From NCBI GenBank assembly GCA_002504405.1, contig DARO01000014.1, positions 72,367 through 136,366 of the forward strand: a DNA stretch of 64,000 nucleotides, written 5' to 3'. Positions 34,634 to 43,425 of the stretch are shown piece after piece (position 1 is the first letter of the stretch; the number at the start of each line of letters is the position of its first letter). The translations under genes and the position numbers were made by a program. This DNA is from Methanomassiliicoccaceae archaeon UBA71 (GTDB taxonomy: Archaea > Thermoplasmatota > Thermoplasmata > Methanomassiliicoccales > Methanomethylophilaceae). The notes under the pieces are model-generated. The model was given only the letters and a program-made list of their open reading frames with translations. It was not told the origin of the DNA and searched no databases.

Positions 34634-35272
34634 ATGCTCGTCCCAGCCCTGTTCTCATCCTGCCCCCAGGATACTGTGGTGTCTCATGACGCATGGTTCA
34701 CGGACAGGGGGTTCTCCGCGAGGGCATCGGTGCCCCTTGAGGATGCGATCGCCTCCCTGCCGCGCTCAGACACCAGGACGCCGGTGGTGATCGTGGACAT
34801 GGACAGCCTCGCGTCCCGCACTTTCAGGGAGGGGGTCGTCAAGGGGATGAGGGCGAGAGGCCACGACATCTGGTTCATGACTTGGGTTGAGAACGCCGAC
34901 GACCTCTTCGATGCCTTCAACACCATCGCCGACATCGTCATGGGACCGTACCACGCCACGGCGTCCGACGCTGACCTGGAGGACATACTGACCGTCTCGG
35001 ACAGCTTCGTTCCCGTCGTCTTCGTGGAGAAGGGCAGGGCGCTGCTGAGGAACGGCCGCGGCGACGTGGTGGATGCGGTGTCGCACCTGGATGCGATGGG
35101 CTTCCACAAGGTCTGCGTGCTGGATGTCGACGGGTCCGTGCCCGGCTACGACTGGGACCGCCTTTACGAATCGTTCCCTTCGACCGTCGCGTTCACCAGG
35201 AGCGTCAGGGATTCCGGCCCGTCCCGGACCGCCGTGGTCCCCTCGGACGTCATCGGACTATCGTCCCTATGA
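34634..35272 (+). CDS. hypothetical protein, possibly a diverged HisA-like barrel
   Basis: A 212-residue protein of alternating strands and helices: VVIVDMDSL, HDIWFMTWVENADDLFDAF, IVMGPYHA, VPVVFVEKGRALL, KVCVLDVDG. The order recalls the HisA/HisF-related half-barrel proteins of methanogens, but the catalytic aspartates cannot be placed with confidence. It converges on, and overlaps by 23 bases, the flavin-reductase gene on the other strand. Function unknown. Confidence 0.6.
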   Translation: MLVPALFSSCPQDTVVSHDAWFTDRGFSARASVPLEDAIASLPRSDTRTPVVIVDMDSLASRTFREGVVKGMRARGHDIWFMTWVENADDLFDAFNTIADIVMGPYHATASDADLEDILTVSDSFVPVVFVEKGRALLRNGRGDVVDAVSHLDAMGFHKVCVLDVDGSVPGYDWDRLYESFPSTVAFTRSVRDSGPSRTAVVPSDVIGLSSL

Positions 35273-35780
35273 AGCGGCGGACCTCCTCGTCGACGCCGTC
35301 GTTCCCGCGGCGGTCCGTGTCCGGGAATCCCAGGTACCCCATCCATTTCATGCCTGATGTAATGGACAGGGCCTTCATCGGATATACCGCATGGGAGAAA
35401 TCCGGATCCGGGCTGCCCGCGCAGACCATCCCCGCGGATCTCGAGGGATGCGGGGAGACGTGGTCGAACCATCTTACCTGGAAGCGGTCCATCACCGTCT
35501 TCAGGAGGGAGGACGGCCCTCCGAAATGCATCGGGGACGCGAGGATGAGGAGATCGGACTCCGCGAATGCCCTGTAGACCTCGGACATGTCGTCGTCTAT
35601 CACACAGGGGCCTTCCGAGCACCTGTCGCACCCCGTGCAGTGGGCGATGCTCATCCCGGACGGGAACAGGACCTCGACGTCCCAGCCGAGGCTTCCCAGC
35701 TCGGATTCGGCCACCCTGCACATGTCCTCCGTTACTCCGCCGCGACCGGCGGAACCGCAGATGATCAGCGCCCTGGCCAT
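35250..35780 (-). CDS. NADPH-dependent FMN reductase / flavodoxin-fold protein
   Basis: A 176-residue flavodoxin-like protein. LIICGSAGRGGVTEDM is the FMN phosphate loop, CTGCDRCSEGPCVIDDDM a Cys-rich segment found in Fe-S flavoprotein-like relatives, and ILASPMHFGGPSSLLKTVMDRF the typical flavin/dimer segment. I chose the ATG at 35780 because a TATA-like ATTATAAATG lies about 25 bases before it; an ATG at 35795 would add five residues. Redox partner is unknown. Confidence 0.82.
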   Translation of the reverse strand: MARALIICGSAGRGGVTEDMCRVAESELGSLGWDVEVLFPSGMSIAHCTGCDRCSEGPCVIDDDMSEVYRAFAESDLLILASPMHFGGPSSLLKTVMDRFQVRWFDHVSPHPSRSAGMVCAGSPDPDFSHAVYPMKALSITSGMKWMGYLGFPDTDRRGNDGVDEEVRRFIGTIVR

Positions 35781-35847
35781 GGATACCGCATCCACGCCAC
35801 CATTTATAATGTCCTCATACCATTATCCGAGGCACGGAGGATAGCAG

Positions 35848-36903
35848 ATGAACGACTTCACGAAGGTTAAGGCGGTGGAGTTCCCCAGGAACATCGTGGC
35901 CGGGCACGACGTGCTCGGAAACGTCCGCGAAATGTGCGAGGGGATCCACACCAGCAGGGTGGGCACCGTCATCACCGGCGAGACCACCATGAAGGCGGCC
36001 GGCAGGGATGTGCTAAGCTACCTGGACGGCTACGACATGGATGTGGTCACGCTGGGGGAGGCCACCGTGGAGAACGCTTCCGTGGCCGTGGACAGGATTA
36101 AGGAGCACGGGTCCTCGTTCGTCCTGGCCATAGGCGGGGGAAGCAAGATCGACCTGGCCAAGGTCGTCTGCAACGAACTGAAGCTCCCGTTCATAAGCAT
36201 CCCGACGTCCGCCGCCCATGACGGGATCGCGTCCAACAGGGCATCCCTCAAATCGGCATCAGGTTCCCGCTCCGTGGCCTCCGCATCGCCGATAGGCGTC
36301 ATCGCTGACACCCAGGTCATAGTCAAGGCGCCGTACCGCCTGCTTGCGTCCGGCTGCGCAGACGTCATCTCCAACCTCACCGCCATAATGGACTGGGACT
36401 TCGCCAGAAGGCTCAGGAACGAGGAGTTCAGCAGATCGGCCAGCTCGTTGGCGCGCTACGCGGCAGAGTCCATAATGGACAGCTGCGACCTGATAAAGCC
36501 CAACATGGAGGAGAGCGTCTGGATAACGATCAAGCCCATCATCATGTCGGGCATATGCATGAGCATCGCGGGCAGCTCCCGCCCCACCAGCGGGGCGGAA
36601 CACATGTTCTCCCATATGCTGGACCTGAGGCATCCGGGCAGGGCCCTCCACGGTGAGCAATGCGGGGTGGGGTCCATCATGACCATGTACCTCCACGGCG
36701 GCGACTGGGAGGCCATCAGAGATGCGCTAGCGGAGATAGGCGCGCCTACGGACGCCAAAGGACTCGGTATAACCGCCGACGACGTCATCGACGCCATGGT
36801 CCACGCCCACGAGATAAGGCCGGACAGGTTCACGATACTGGGCGACAAGGGCATCAGCGCCGACGCCGCGGAGAACGTCGCGAGGGCGACGGGAGTGATT
36901 TGA
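35848..36903 (+). CDS. egsA: sn-glycerol-1-phosphate dehydrogenase
   Basis: A 351-residue enzyme that makes the archaeal lipid backbone sn-glycerol 1-phosphate from dihydroxyacetone phosphate. FVLAIGGGSKIDLAKVV is the NAD(P)-binding loop, IPTSAAHDGIASNRA the conserved substrate segment with a metal-binding Asp, and SGAEHMFSHML plus HGEQCGVGS give the metal-binding His residues. It is the direct family marker that this DNA is archaeal. UPF0179 follows 10 bases later. Confidence 0.96.
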   Translation: MNDFTKVKAVEFPRNIVAGHDVLGNVREMCEGIHTSRVGTVITGETTMKAAGRDVLSYLDGYDMDVVTLGEATVENASVAVDRIKEHGSSFVLAIGGGSKIDLAKVVCNELKLPFISIPTSAAHDGIASNRASLKSASGSRSVASASPIGVIADTQVIVKAPYRLLASGCADVISNLTAIMDWDFARRLRNEEFSRSASSLARYAAESIMDSCDLIKPNMEESVWITIKPIIMSGICMSIAGSSRPTSGAEHMFSHMLDLRHPGRALHGEQCGVGSIMTMYLHGGDWEAIRDALAEIGAPTDAKGLGITADDVIDAMVHAHEIRPDRFTILGDKGISADAAENVARATGVI

Positions 36904-36913
36904 GGTCGGTAGG

Positions 36914-37339
36914 ATGGCACTGATTACATTGATCGGCGAGCCGCAGGCCGTGGAGGGCAGGGAGTTCTACTTCATGGGCCCCATAGCGGATTGCAAGGAC
37001 TGCAGGCTCAAGGGGGTGTGCTTCAACCTGGAGGCCGGATCCAGATACCGGGTGGTCGCCGTAAGGAGCCAGAAGCACGAGTGCCAGGAATGCGAGGGGG
37101 AGGTCGTGGCAGTGGAGGTGGAGAAGGTCCCCACCCCGGCGGCGGTTACCAAGAAGGGCACCATGGACGGGGTCACGATCACGTACTCCGAATCCAGGTG
37201 CGACATGGTGTCCTGCCCGAACTACCACATGTGCCACGCGCTCGGTAAGAAGGACGGCCAGAAGTACATGGTCACGGCCGTCAGGGGCGACGTGGACTGC
37301 CCACGCGGCGAATCCCTGCTGGACGTCGACCTGCTCTGA
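36914..37339 (+). CDS. UPF0179 family protein
   Basis: A 141-residue archaeal-specific protein. It contains several conserved cysteines in pairs: CKDCRLKGVC, CQEC, and CDMVSCPNYHMC, suggesting a zinc or Fe-S site. Function is unknown across archaea. It lies 10 bases after egsA and is probably co-transcribed with it. Confidence 0.88.
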   Translation: MALITLIGEPQAVEGREFYFMGPIADCKDCRLKGVCFNLEAGSRYRVVAVRSQKHECQECEGEVVAVEVEKVPTPAAVTKKGTMDGVTITYSESRCDMVSCPNYHMCHALGKKDGQKYMVTAVRGDVDCPRGESLLDVDLL

Positions 37340-37362
37340 GTCCGCGGAAGAATGGGTCCGGG

Positions 37363-37382
37363 ACGCCCTGGGGCGCCCCGGG
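37363..37382. terminator. hairpin between convergent genes
   Basis: GCCCTGGGG and CCCCGGGC form a G+C-rich stem with one wobble in the 53-base gap where the UPF0179 gene (plus) and purC (minus) converge. Confidence 0.45.
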
Positions 37383-37392
37383 CTGACGTTTA

Positions 37393-38295
37393 TCAGAACT
37401 TCTCGCCGGTGATGCGCTCGTACATGTCGACGTACAGCTTGCTCACGCGGTCGATTATCTCCTGGGGGAGTGCGGGTATGTCCGGCTCCGGGAGGCCCTT
37501 CTCGCGGGCGGAGTAGAGCGCCTCGTGGTACCCGGTCTCGCGGTAGTACTGGCGGACGAACTCCTTGGAGAGCTCTACGATGTTGCCCTTGGCGTACTCG
37601 TCGGCATCCCACCAGCGGTCCTCGTCCAGCGTCCCGAAAGTGTCGACGACCATGAGCTTCCTGTCCTTGTCGTAGGCGAACTCCTTCTTGCCGTCGCAGT
37701 GGATCAGGCCCCTCTTGCCCGCCTCGCGTCCGATTATCTCGTCGATCCTGAGGACGGTGTCCTTGATCTCCTGGAACTCCTCCTCGGAGAGGCCTGCCAT
37801 CTCCTTGGCCTCCTCGTCGGTGAGGTTCTCGTCGTGCTCCTCCAGCTTCGTTGTGCACTCGATGAACGGGACCGGGAGCTTCTCTCCCCTCTTGACCTCA
37901 TGGCCAGCAGGGAACCCGAGGTCCTCTGCCTTGACCTTACCGGACTTGATCCTGTCCAGGAGGGAGCCGGCCGCGTAGTACCTGCAGATGACCTCGAGGG
38001 GGATCAGGTAGTTGGTGGTCTCACCGTCGATCTTGCTGTAGTCGCGGATGATGTCGACCCTCCTGACCCTCATCCTGTCCTTGGACGGCTCGCTGATGTA
38101 GTGGTTGTTGATTCCCTCCTGGGACAGGAGCGTGAACCAGTACTTGGCGGTCCTGCAGAGTGTCTCGCCCTTGTGCGGGATCTTCGAGGGTATGATCTTG
38201 TCGAACACCGAGATGTTGTCGGTGTAGGCGAACTCCAGCGTGTCGTCGTCCACCTTGTAGACTTCCTTGACCTTCCCGGTCATTATGTGCTCCAT
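37393..38295 (-). CDS. purC: phosphoribosylaminoimidazole-succinocarboxamide synthase
   Basis: A 300-residue SAICAR synthetase of purine synthesis. GKVKEVYKVDDDTLEFAYTD and SVFDKIIPSKIPHKG form the ATP-binding part; the RRVDIIRDYSKIDGETTNYLIPLEVICRYYAAGS region and HCDGKKEFAYD, VDTFGTLDEDRWW are typical of the archaeal/bacterial long form. It runs convergent to UPF0179. MTGKVKEVYKV, four residues in, is an alternative start. Confidence 0.95.
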   Translation of the reverse strand: MEHIMTGKVKEVYKVDDDTLEFAYTDNISVFDKIIPSKIPHKGETLCRTAKYWFTLLSQEGINNHYISEPSKDRMRVRRVDIIRDYSKIDGETTNYLIPLEVICRYYAAGSLLDRIKSGKVKAEDLGFPAGHEVKRGEKLPVPFIECTTKLEEHDENLTDEEAKEMAGLSEEEFQEIKDTVLRIDEIIGREAGKRGLIHCDGKKEFAYDKDRKLMVVDTFGTLDEDRWWDADEYAKGNIVELSKEFVRQYYRETGYHEALYSAREKGLPEPDIPALPQEIIDRVSKLYVDMYERITGEKF

Positions 38296-38340
38296 GGGCC
38301 CTCGAAGGGGCCATGGGATAGATAAGGATGTTGAAATGGC

Positions 38341-39048
38341 TCAACGCGGCCCGCACGCGGGGCAGTCGGGGTCGCGTATCACCTCTACGGACTCCGACGA
38401 CATGGACTCCAGGTCGAAGGCGACGATCCGCCCCCTGCTGGAGGGCTCCATCCCGGCGATGACCCTCAGGGCCTCCAGCGCCTCCACCCCGGCTATGGCC
38501 GATACGGCCGCCCCCACCGACGGGACCGGGCCCTCCGGATCCGCCATGGTGCCCAGCATGCACCTTAGGCACGGGGTCTCCCCCGGGATCGACACGGCGA
38601 CCTGACCGTGGGTTCCGGTGACCCCCGCATGCACGAGGGGTATGCCCTCGGCCACGGAATAATCGTTGAGCGCCATCCTGGCCTGGAACGAGTCCAGGCA
38701 GTCCACGATGACGTCGCACCCCTTGAACGCGGATGCGGTCACCTCGTCGATGGGCTGCGATACCGCCTCCACATCGGCGCACGGGTTCAGGGCGAGGACC
38801 CATTCCGCGGAGATCACCGCCTTGGGCCTGATGTCCCCTGCGGCGTAGATGAACTGGCGGTTGAGATTGGTCACCTGCGGGACATCGTGGTCGGCGAGGA
38901 CGAACCTGCATACGCCCGCCATCGCCAGCGACGTTATCACGTTGACGCCCAGACCGCCGCAGCCGGCGACCCCGACCTTGGCGCTCATGATCCTCCTCTG
39001 ACCCTCCTCTCCGAAGATGGGGATCTGCCTTTCGAACCTCCCGGTCAC
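38341..39048 (-). CDS. ThiF/MoeB/HesA-family E1-like adenylyltransferase
   Basis: A 235-residue E1-like enzyme that adenylates the C-terminus of a ubiquitin-fold sulfur carrier. It shows the nucleotide loop VAGCGGLGVNV, the DHDVPQVTNLNRQF motif with Asp/Arg contacts, a VDCLDSFQARM segment, and zinc-binding pairs CLRC and CPAC. Start is GTG, overlapping the cinA stop as GTGA after GGAGGG; the longer frame is inside cinA. Partner sulfur carrier is not in the window. Confidence 0.88.
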   Translation of the reverse strand: MTGRFERQIPIFGEEGQRRIMSAKVGVAGCGGLGVNVITSLAMAGVCRFVLADHDVPQVTNLNRQFIYAAGDIRPKAVISAEWVLALNPCADVEAVSQPIDEVTASAFKGCDVIVDCLDSFQARMALNDYSVAEGIPLVHAGVTGTHGQVAVSIPGETPCLRCMLGTMADPEGPVPSVGAAVSAIAGVEALEALRVIAGMEPSSRGRIVAFDLESMSSESVEVIRDPDCPACGPR

Positions 39049-39527
39049 AGTATACCCTCCACGAAGTCCCTCATCAGGGCGCATGCCTCCCTGACAGTGC
39101 TGTCGCGGACCTGCTGGCGCTCCCCCTCGAAGTTGTTGCGGGTCGTTACGCACCGGCTGCCGTCGGACACGGAGATGTACACCAGTCCGACCGGCTTCTC
39201 CTGGGTCCCTCCACCGGGGCCGGCTATGCCTGTAACCGCCAGCGAGTAGTCGGCTCCGAACACCCTCGCCGCCCCCAGCGCCATCTCCTCCGCGGTCTCG
39301 GAGCTCACCGCCCCGTGTGACGCCAGCGTCTCCGCGGAGACTCCGAGCACTGACTCCTTGGATTCGTTGCTGTACGTGACGGCGCCGCCGAGGAAGAACC
39401 TGGATGATCCTGGGATTTCAGTCAGGGATGCCGATATGAGGCCCCCCGTGCAGGATTCGGCGCAGCAGACGGTCGCCCCCCTGGCCAGGAGGGTCTCGGC
39501 GAGACGGTCGGCATCGGAGGGGCGCAT
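39045..39527 (-). CDS. CinA C-terminal-domain protein (nicotinamide-nucleotide amidase PncC type)
   Basis: A 160-residue single-domain CinA/PncC protein. The catalytic start CCAESCTGGLISASLTEI holds the family Ser, followed by GGAVTYSNESKESVLGV and AVTGIAGPGGG. The enzyme deamidates nicotinamide mononucleotide. The neighbour NadM uses the same nucleotide to make NAD, so the pair concerns pyridine-nucleotide metabolism. Its start lies inside the 3' end of nadM, behind GGAGGT. Confidence 0.9.
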   Translation of the reverse strand: MRPSDADRLAETLLARGATVCCAESCTGGLISASLTEIPGSSRFFLGGAVTYSNESKESVLGVSAETLASHGAVSSETAEEMALGAARVFGADYSLAVTGIAGPGGGTQEKPVGLVYISVSDGSRCVTTRNNFEGERQQVRDSTVREACALMRDFVEGIL

Positions 39528-40056
39528 CGCTCATACCTCCGGAGATCGCCTTCAGCCTGCCCTCCCCGTCTATGTCGGCTATGACCTCCGCCACCGCCTC
39601 CGGGACGAGCTGCCTCCAGTCCTCACCGGCGACCATCCTGCGGCGGACCTCCGTGCCCGAGTACAGGCTGCGGTCGTATATGGGCGAGTCCCTGACCTCG
39701 TAGCCCGCCTCTTCGAACAGCCTCCTGGTCATGGGGTTGTTCGAGTATACGGCTCCGAACGGGGGGACCATGGACACCACGTGCGACACCCAGACGGAGT
39801 ACCTGTTCAGGTCCTCCACCGGGACGATGCTGTAGTTGGAAACGCCCTCTGCCCTCAGGGCCCTGTTGATCATGAGGTAGCGCTCCCCGGCCGTGAAGGG
39901 GTTGTCCGGGTGATGGGAGTACTGGGCGCTCCCGATGCCGACTATCAGGTGCTCGGATTCCTCAGCGCATTTCAATAGGACTCCCATGTGCCCCCTGTGC
40001 AGCGGCTGGAACCTGCCGATGACGAGGGAGGAACCGGAGCAAAGGTCCCTGCTCAT
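39418..40056 (-). CDS. nadM: nicotinamide-nucleotide adenylyltransferase NadM with odd C-terminal tail
   Basis: Makes NAD from NMN and ATP. SLVIGRFQPLHRGH is the nucleotidyltransferase start, NNPMTRRLFEEAG and YSGTEVRRRM are family-specific. The archaeal enzyme normally ends about residue 178 (here IDGEGRLKAISGG). This frame runs another 34 residues, rich in Arg/Pro/Gly, that overlap cinA by 110 bases. A TGA four bases before the cinA start lies in another frame, which suggests a small indel near the 3' end, or a genuine long overlap. Confidence 0.88.
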   Translation of the reverse strand: MSRDLCSGSSLVIGRFQPLHRGHMGVLLKCAEESEHLIVGIGSAQYSHHPDNPFTAGERYLMINRALRAEGVSNYSIVPVEDLNRYSVWVSHVVSMVPPFGAVYSNNPMTRRLFEEAGYEVRDSPIYDRSLYSGTEVRRRMVAGEDWRQLVPEAVAEVIADIDGEGRLKAISGGMSDAPLRCRPSRRDPPGQGGDRLLRRILHGGPHIGIPD

Positions 40057-40090
40057 GCGTTTCCAATCGGGGATTCCGTATTTAATGGAC

Positions 40091-40117
40091 CGCCCTCCGG
40101 ATAACGCCCGGAGGGCG
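40091..40117 (-). terminator. hairpin after the lonB gene
   Basis: CGCCCTCCGG / CCGGAGGGCG, a perfect 10-base-pair stem with a 7-base loop, 18 bases past the lonB stop codon and before the nadM promoter region. Confidence 0.6.
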
Positions 40118-40134
40118 TGTGGATGGAATGCGTT

Positions 40135-42225
40135 TCACTGGGGCGCAGGGGTCGGAACCGCATGGTCGGCGACCGTCGCCTCGGCGGATGCGGACGGCTC
40201 GGGAGCGGGCCCCGGCTCCGCCGGGACCTCCGCAGCCGGACCGGCATCCATGTGGTAGTGGTGCTCCGCGGGAGGCTCGATCCTCTTGGCGGTCGACTTC
40301 CCGTCCTCGGTGAGGGGCAGGAGCTTGTCCATGTACTGCCTCTTCATCGGGCAGTCCACGAAGGCGTACTCGAACACGTCGCGGAGATTCTCCACGGTGT
40401 AGATCTCCATGTCCTTGTAGTACCTGTTCTCGATCATGACGTCCTTTGCGTTGTCCTCGGGGATGAGGGCGATCTTGATGCCCGAGGCGGCGGCGGCCTC
40501 CAGCTTGGCGGTGACCCCTCCTACGGGCAGGACCTTACCCCTGACGCTGAGGGACCCGGTCATCGCCAGGTCCTGGCGGATGGGTATGTTCTCCAGGGCC
40601 GAGATTATGACGGTTGCCATGGTTATCGATGCCGAGTCGCCCTCGACACCGTCGTAAGTCCCGATGTACTGCAGGTGGATGTCGCTGTCGGACAGGTTGG
40701 TCATGGTGTACTTCTTGATGACGGCGGAGATGTTGTCCACGGCCTCCTTGGCGATGGTCCCCAGCTGGCCGGTGGCCACGATGCGCCCGGACCTCTTGGT
40801 CTGGGACGGGGACACCTCGGCGACTATCGGGAGCACTATTCCGGAGTACTCCGCCATGTTGGAGCTGGCGTTGAGGGCGGCGAGGCCGTTGATCATACCG
40901 ACCTTCTCGCCGCTGGTGCTGAACATCTCGTAGGCCTGGTTGGCCTCGATGTATCTGTCGGCCACCTGCTTCTCGAGGCTGCGGGCGGTCCCCCTGGCGA
41001 CGATGACGTCCTCCATGGAGACGACCTTGGAGTTCCTCTGGACGGCCATGTCCCCGGCCACCCTGACGAGCCCTCCGAGCTCCCTCATCCTGAGGGTGAG
41101 CTCCCCCTTCCTTCCAGCGCGGCGCTGGGCCTCGCGGAGGATCTCGGCGACAGCGAACCTGTCGAAATGGGGGATCTTGCCGTCCTTCCTTACCTCCTGG
41201 GCGACGAAGCGGGTGATCTTGTCGCGGTTCTCGTCGGTGTCCGGCATCGTGCTGCGCATGTACACCTCGTAACCGTATCCCCTTATCCTCGACCTGAGGG
41301 CAGGGTGCATACCCTGGATGGCGTCCATGTTCCCGGCGCAGACCATGATGAAGTCGCAGGGCACGGGTTCGGACTTTACAAGCGCGCCCGAGGAGCGCTC
41401 GGACTGCCCGGTGATGGCCATCTTCTTCTCCTGCATCGCGGTGAGCAGGGCCTGCTGGGACTCCATCCTGAGCATGTTGATCTCGTCGAGGTAGAGGACA
41501 CCCTTGTTGGCCTTGTGTATGGCCCCGGCCTCCAGCCTGTCGTGGGACGGGGTCTCGAGGCCGCCCGACTGGAACGGGTCGTGCCTGACATCACCGAGGA
41601 GCGCACCGGCATGGGTTCCAGTGGCGTCTATGAACGGGGGCATGTCCCCCGGATCGTGTCCCACCAGCACCTTGGGCACTATGGCGACCTCGTTCCTGGT
41701 CTGGCCCGGGGTCCTGAATATCATCACGATGAACAGGGCGCCCATTATGGCGATGAGTGCGATGGTGAAGTTGTTGAGCATGATGGATGCGAGGAATCCC
41801 AGGACGATGATCGCCAGGCAGGCGTAGATGTACATCGTGTTCTTTTGGTTCCTCTGCTGCGCTGCGATCGCCTTCTGTTCGGCGACCACGGCCTTCCCCT
41901 TCCCGGCGGGGAACACCCTTATCCTGGGCTCGTTGAAGTCCTCCGGGTTGTGGTACGACACGATGTCCTGCAGGTCCTCCTTCGGCAGGTACTCGACCAT
42001 GGAGTTCGCCAGCATCGACTTGCCCGTACCGGGCTCGCCGATGAGCATGACGTGCCTCTTCTGGGAAGCGGCCTTGCGCATGACCTCCACCGCCTCCTCC
42101 TGGCCTATGACCCTGTCCGCCATGAGGTCTGGGATCTGTATATCCTCTGTGGTGGCGAAGGTCTGCCTGTCAGCCCACTCCTCTACCGAGAGCTCGGACC
42201 TCTTGACATCTTCTCTTCCTTTCAT
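40135..42225 (-). CDS. lonB: membrane-anchored archaeal Lon protease LonB
   Basis: A 696-residue AAA+ protease. Walker A GEPGTGKSML lies near residue 56; two adjacent membrane helices (about residues 117-160) are inserted in the ATPase domain, the LonB hallmark. GVLYLDEINML is Walker B. The protease domain has the Ser-Lys dyad in EGDSASI (about residue 530) and GGVTAKLEAA (about residue 575). The C-terminal 45 residues, after EDGKSTAKRIE, form a Pro/Ala-rich tail with no counterpart in typical LonB. It degrades misfolded or membrane-proximal proteins. Confidence 0.95.
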   Translation of the reverse strand: MKGREDVKRSELSVEEWADRQTFATTEDIQIPDLMADRVIGQEEAVEVMRKAASQKRHVMLIGEPGTGKSMLANSMVEYLPKEDLQDIVSYHNPEDFNEPRIRVFPAGKGKAVVAEQKAIAAQQRNQKNTMYIYACLAIIVLGFLASIMLNNFTIALIAIMGALFIVMIFRTPGQTRNEVAIVPKVLVGHDPGDMPPFIDATGTHAGALLGDVRHDPFQSGGLETPSHDRLEAGAIHKANKGVLYLDEINMLRMESQQALLTAMQEKKMAITGQSERSSGALVKSEPVPCDFIMVCAGNMDAIQGMHPALRSRIRGYGYEVYMRSTMPDTDENRDKITRFVAQEVRKDGKIPHFDRFAVAEILREAQRRAGRKGELTLRMRELGGLVRVAGDMAVQRNSKVVSMEDVIVARGTARSLEKQVADRYIEANQAYEMFSTSGEKVGMINGLAALNASSNMAEYSGIVLPIVAEVSPSQTKRSGRIVATGQLGTIAKEAVDNISAVIKKYTMTNLSDSDIHLQYIGTYDGVEGDSASITMATVIISALENIPIRQDLAMTGSLSVRGKVLPVGGVTAKLEAAAASGIKIALIPEDNAKDVMIENRYYKDMEIYTVENLRDVFEYAFVDCPMKRQYMDKLLPLTEDGKSTAKRIEPPAEHHYHMDAGPAAEVPAEPGPAPEPSASAEATVADHAVPTPAPQ

Positions 42226-42288
42226 GTTTCCCCCGATAATCTAGTTTGTTGTTGTATATAAAGCTTAATGGAGCATCCTCCGTGCTGG

Positions 42289-43368
42289 TCAGAGCTCCCC
42301 GCTCCTCATCGCGTACAGTATCACCGCGACTATGATGACCATCACTAGCACTGTCACAATCTGCAGCCCGTACTTCTCCAGGATGGACCTGTCGTCCGGC
42401 CACTCGTAACCCGTGTACGAGAGGCTTGGCGCCTGCAGGGAGTTCTCCGCCGAAAGGTCCAGGTCGGCCACGTGGACCGAGCCGAACCATCCTCCGGACA
42501 CCTGCGTCGTGAAACCGGCGAGCAGAGGGGACCTGTCGTCCCCATCGTATATCGTCACGTCCGTCCCGTACACGCTGTCCCCGTCGACGATCACGTTCCA
42601 GTACCCCCTCTCGGAGGACCCGTCGGAGGACAGTATGTCGCCGGCGACCGTCATCACCGTCGTAACCCCGCTGTAGGCGCAGAGGTAGGTGAAAGCAGCC
42701 GCGATCCCGGCCGACGATGAGCTGCCACCGACCAGGGCGTCGTAGGCGTTGCTGACGGCCCCCTCCTCGTCATCGGTGACGGTGACCCTGTGGAGACGGT
42801 CGGAGATGGCCTTGACCTTGTCCGACAGCGACCCGCTGTACTGCTCCCTGGCCGACCTCAGCTTCTCGATGACCGAGGCGGTCTCGTTGGCCTCCGTGGA
42901 CGAGTCGTCCGCGTACCTGTCCGGCACCGTGAGCGTGAACCTGACCTCCGAGGCCACGAAGTACTGGCCGCCCGACACAGTGACGGTCTTGACCGATGAC
43001 TCGATCTCCACGGCCGACACGGGAAGGTCCCAGAGCCATACGGCCTCAGGGTTCGTGTAGTATATCGCGGCGAGCGCGGAGTTCACGGTTTCCGAGGCAT
43101 AGGCCTTGGCCTCGTCCTCGGAACTGAAGAGAACTGGGTTCCCCAGAACGATGACGAAACTCAGCTGATTCGAAGGGGACGCGAGGGAAGCCTCGATGCT
43201 GCTTGAGACCTCGGAGTATACCGCCTCCCCGTTGGCGTCCAGCTGGGACCTGTAGTCGGTCACGGCAGCGGCGCCTTCCGCCGATGGGGCGAATGCGACG
43301 GCCACCATCAGTATGACCGCCAGGGCTGCAAGGCATTTTCCTCTCATGATGCCCGTCCCATCGCTCAT
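42289..43368 (-). CDS. secreted/anchored transglutaminase-fold pseudoenzyme
   Basis: A 359-residue protein with a signal peptide (residues 8-33, ...VAFAPSAEGA), a transglutaminase-like domain, and one C-terminal membrane helix (YGLQIVTVLVMVIIVAVILYAM region, about residues 333-355). The core follows the family pattern, but the catalytic Cys position is Ser219 (GGSSSSAGIAAAF) and the His of the usual HAWN is Gly255 (GYWN); only Asp270 remains. It is therefore probably non-catalytic. It faces lonB on the upstream side and a divergent helicase gene on the other. A binding or structural role at the outer face of the membrane is inference. Confidence 0.72.
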   Translation of the reverse strand: MSDGTGIMRGKCLAALAVILMVAVAFAPSAEGAAAVTDYRSQLDANGEAVYSEVSSSIEASLASPSNQLSFVIVLGNPVLFSSEDEAKAYASETVNSALAAIYYTNPEAVWLWDLPVSAVEIESSVKTVTVSGGQYFVASEVRFTLTVPDRYADDSSTEANETASVIEKLRSAREQYSGSLSDKVKAISDRLHRVTVTDDEEGAVSNAYDALVGGSSSSAGIAAAFTYLCAYSGVTTVMTVAGDILSSDGSSERGYWNVIVDGDSVYGTDVTIYDGDDRSPLLAGFTTQVSGGWFGSVHVADLDLSAENSLQAPSLSYTGYEWPDDRSILEKYGLQIVTVLVMVIIVAVILYAMRSGEL

Positions 43369-43425
43369 CCCTTATTAATTCTAATTCCCGGAACCCTCGG
43401 AGAATGGGTTCGAAGGCGAGGGGTT

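Noticed and set aside
40117..42261. 714-codon open frame opposite lonB
   Set aside because: Antisense of LonB; no motifs and unnatural composition.
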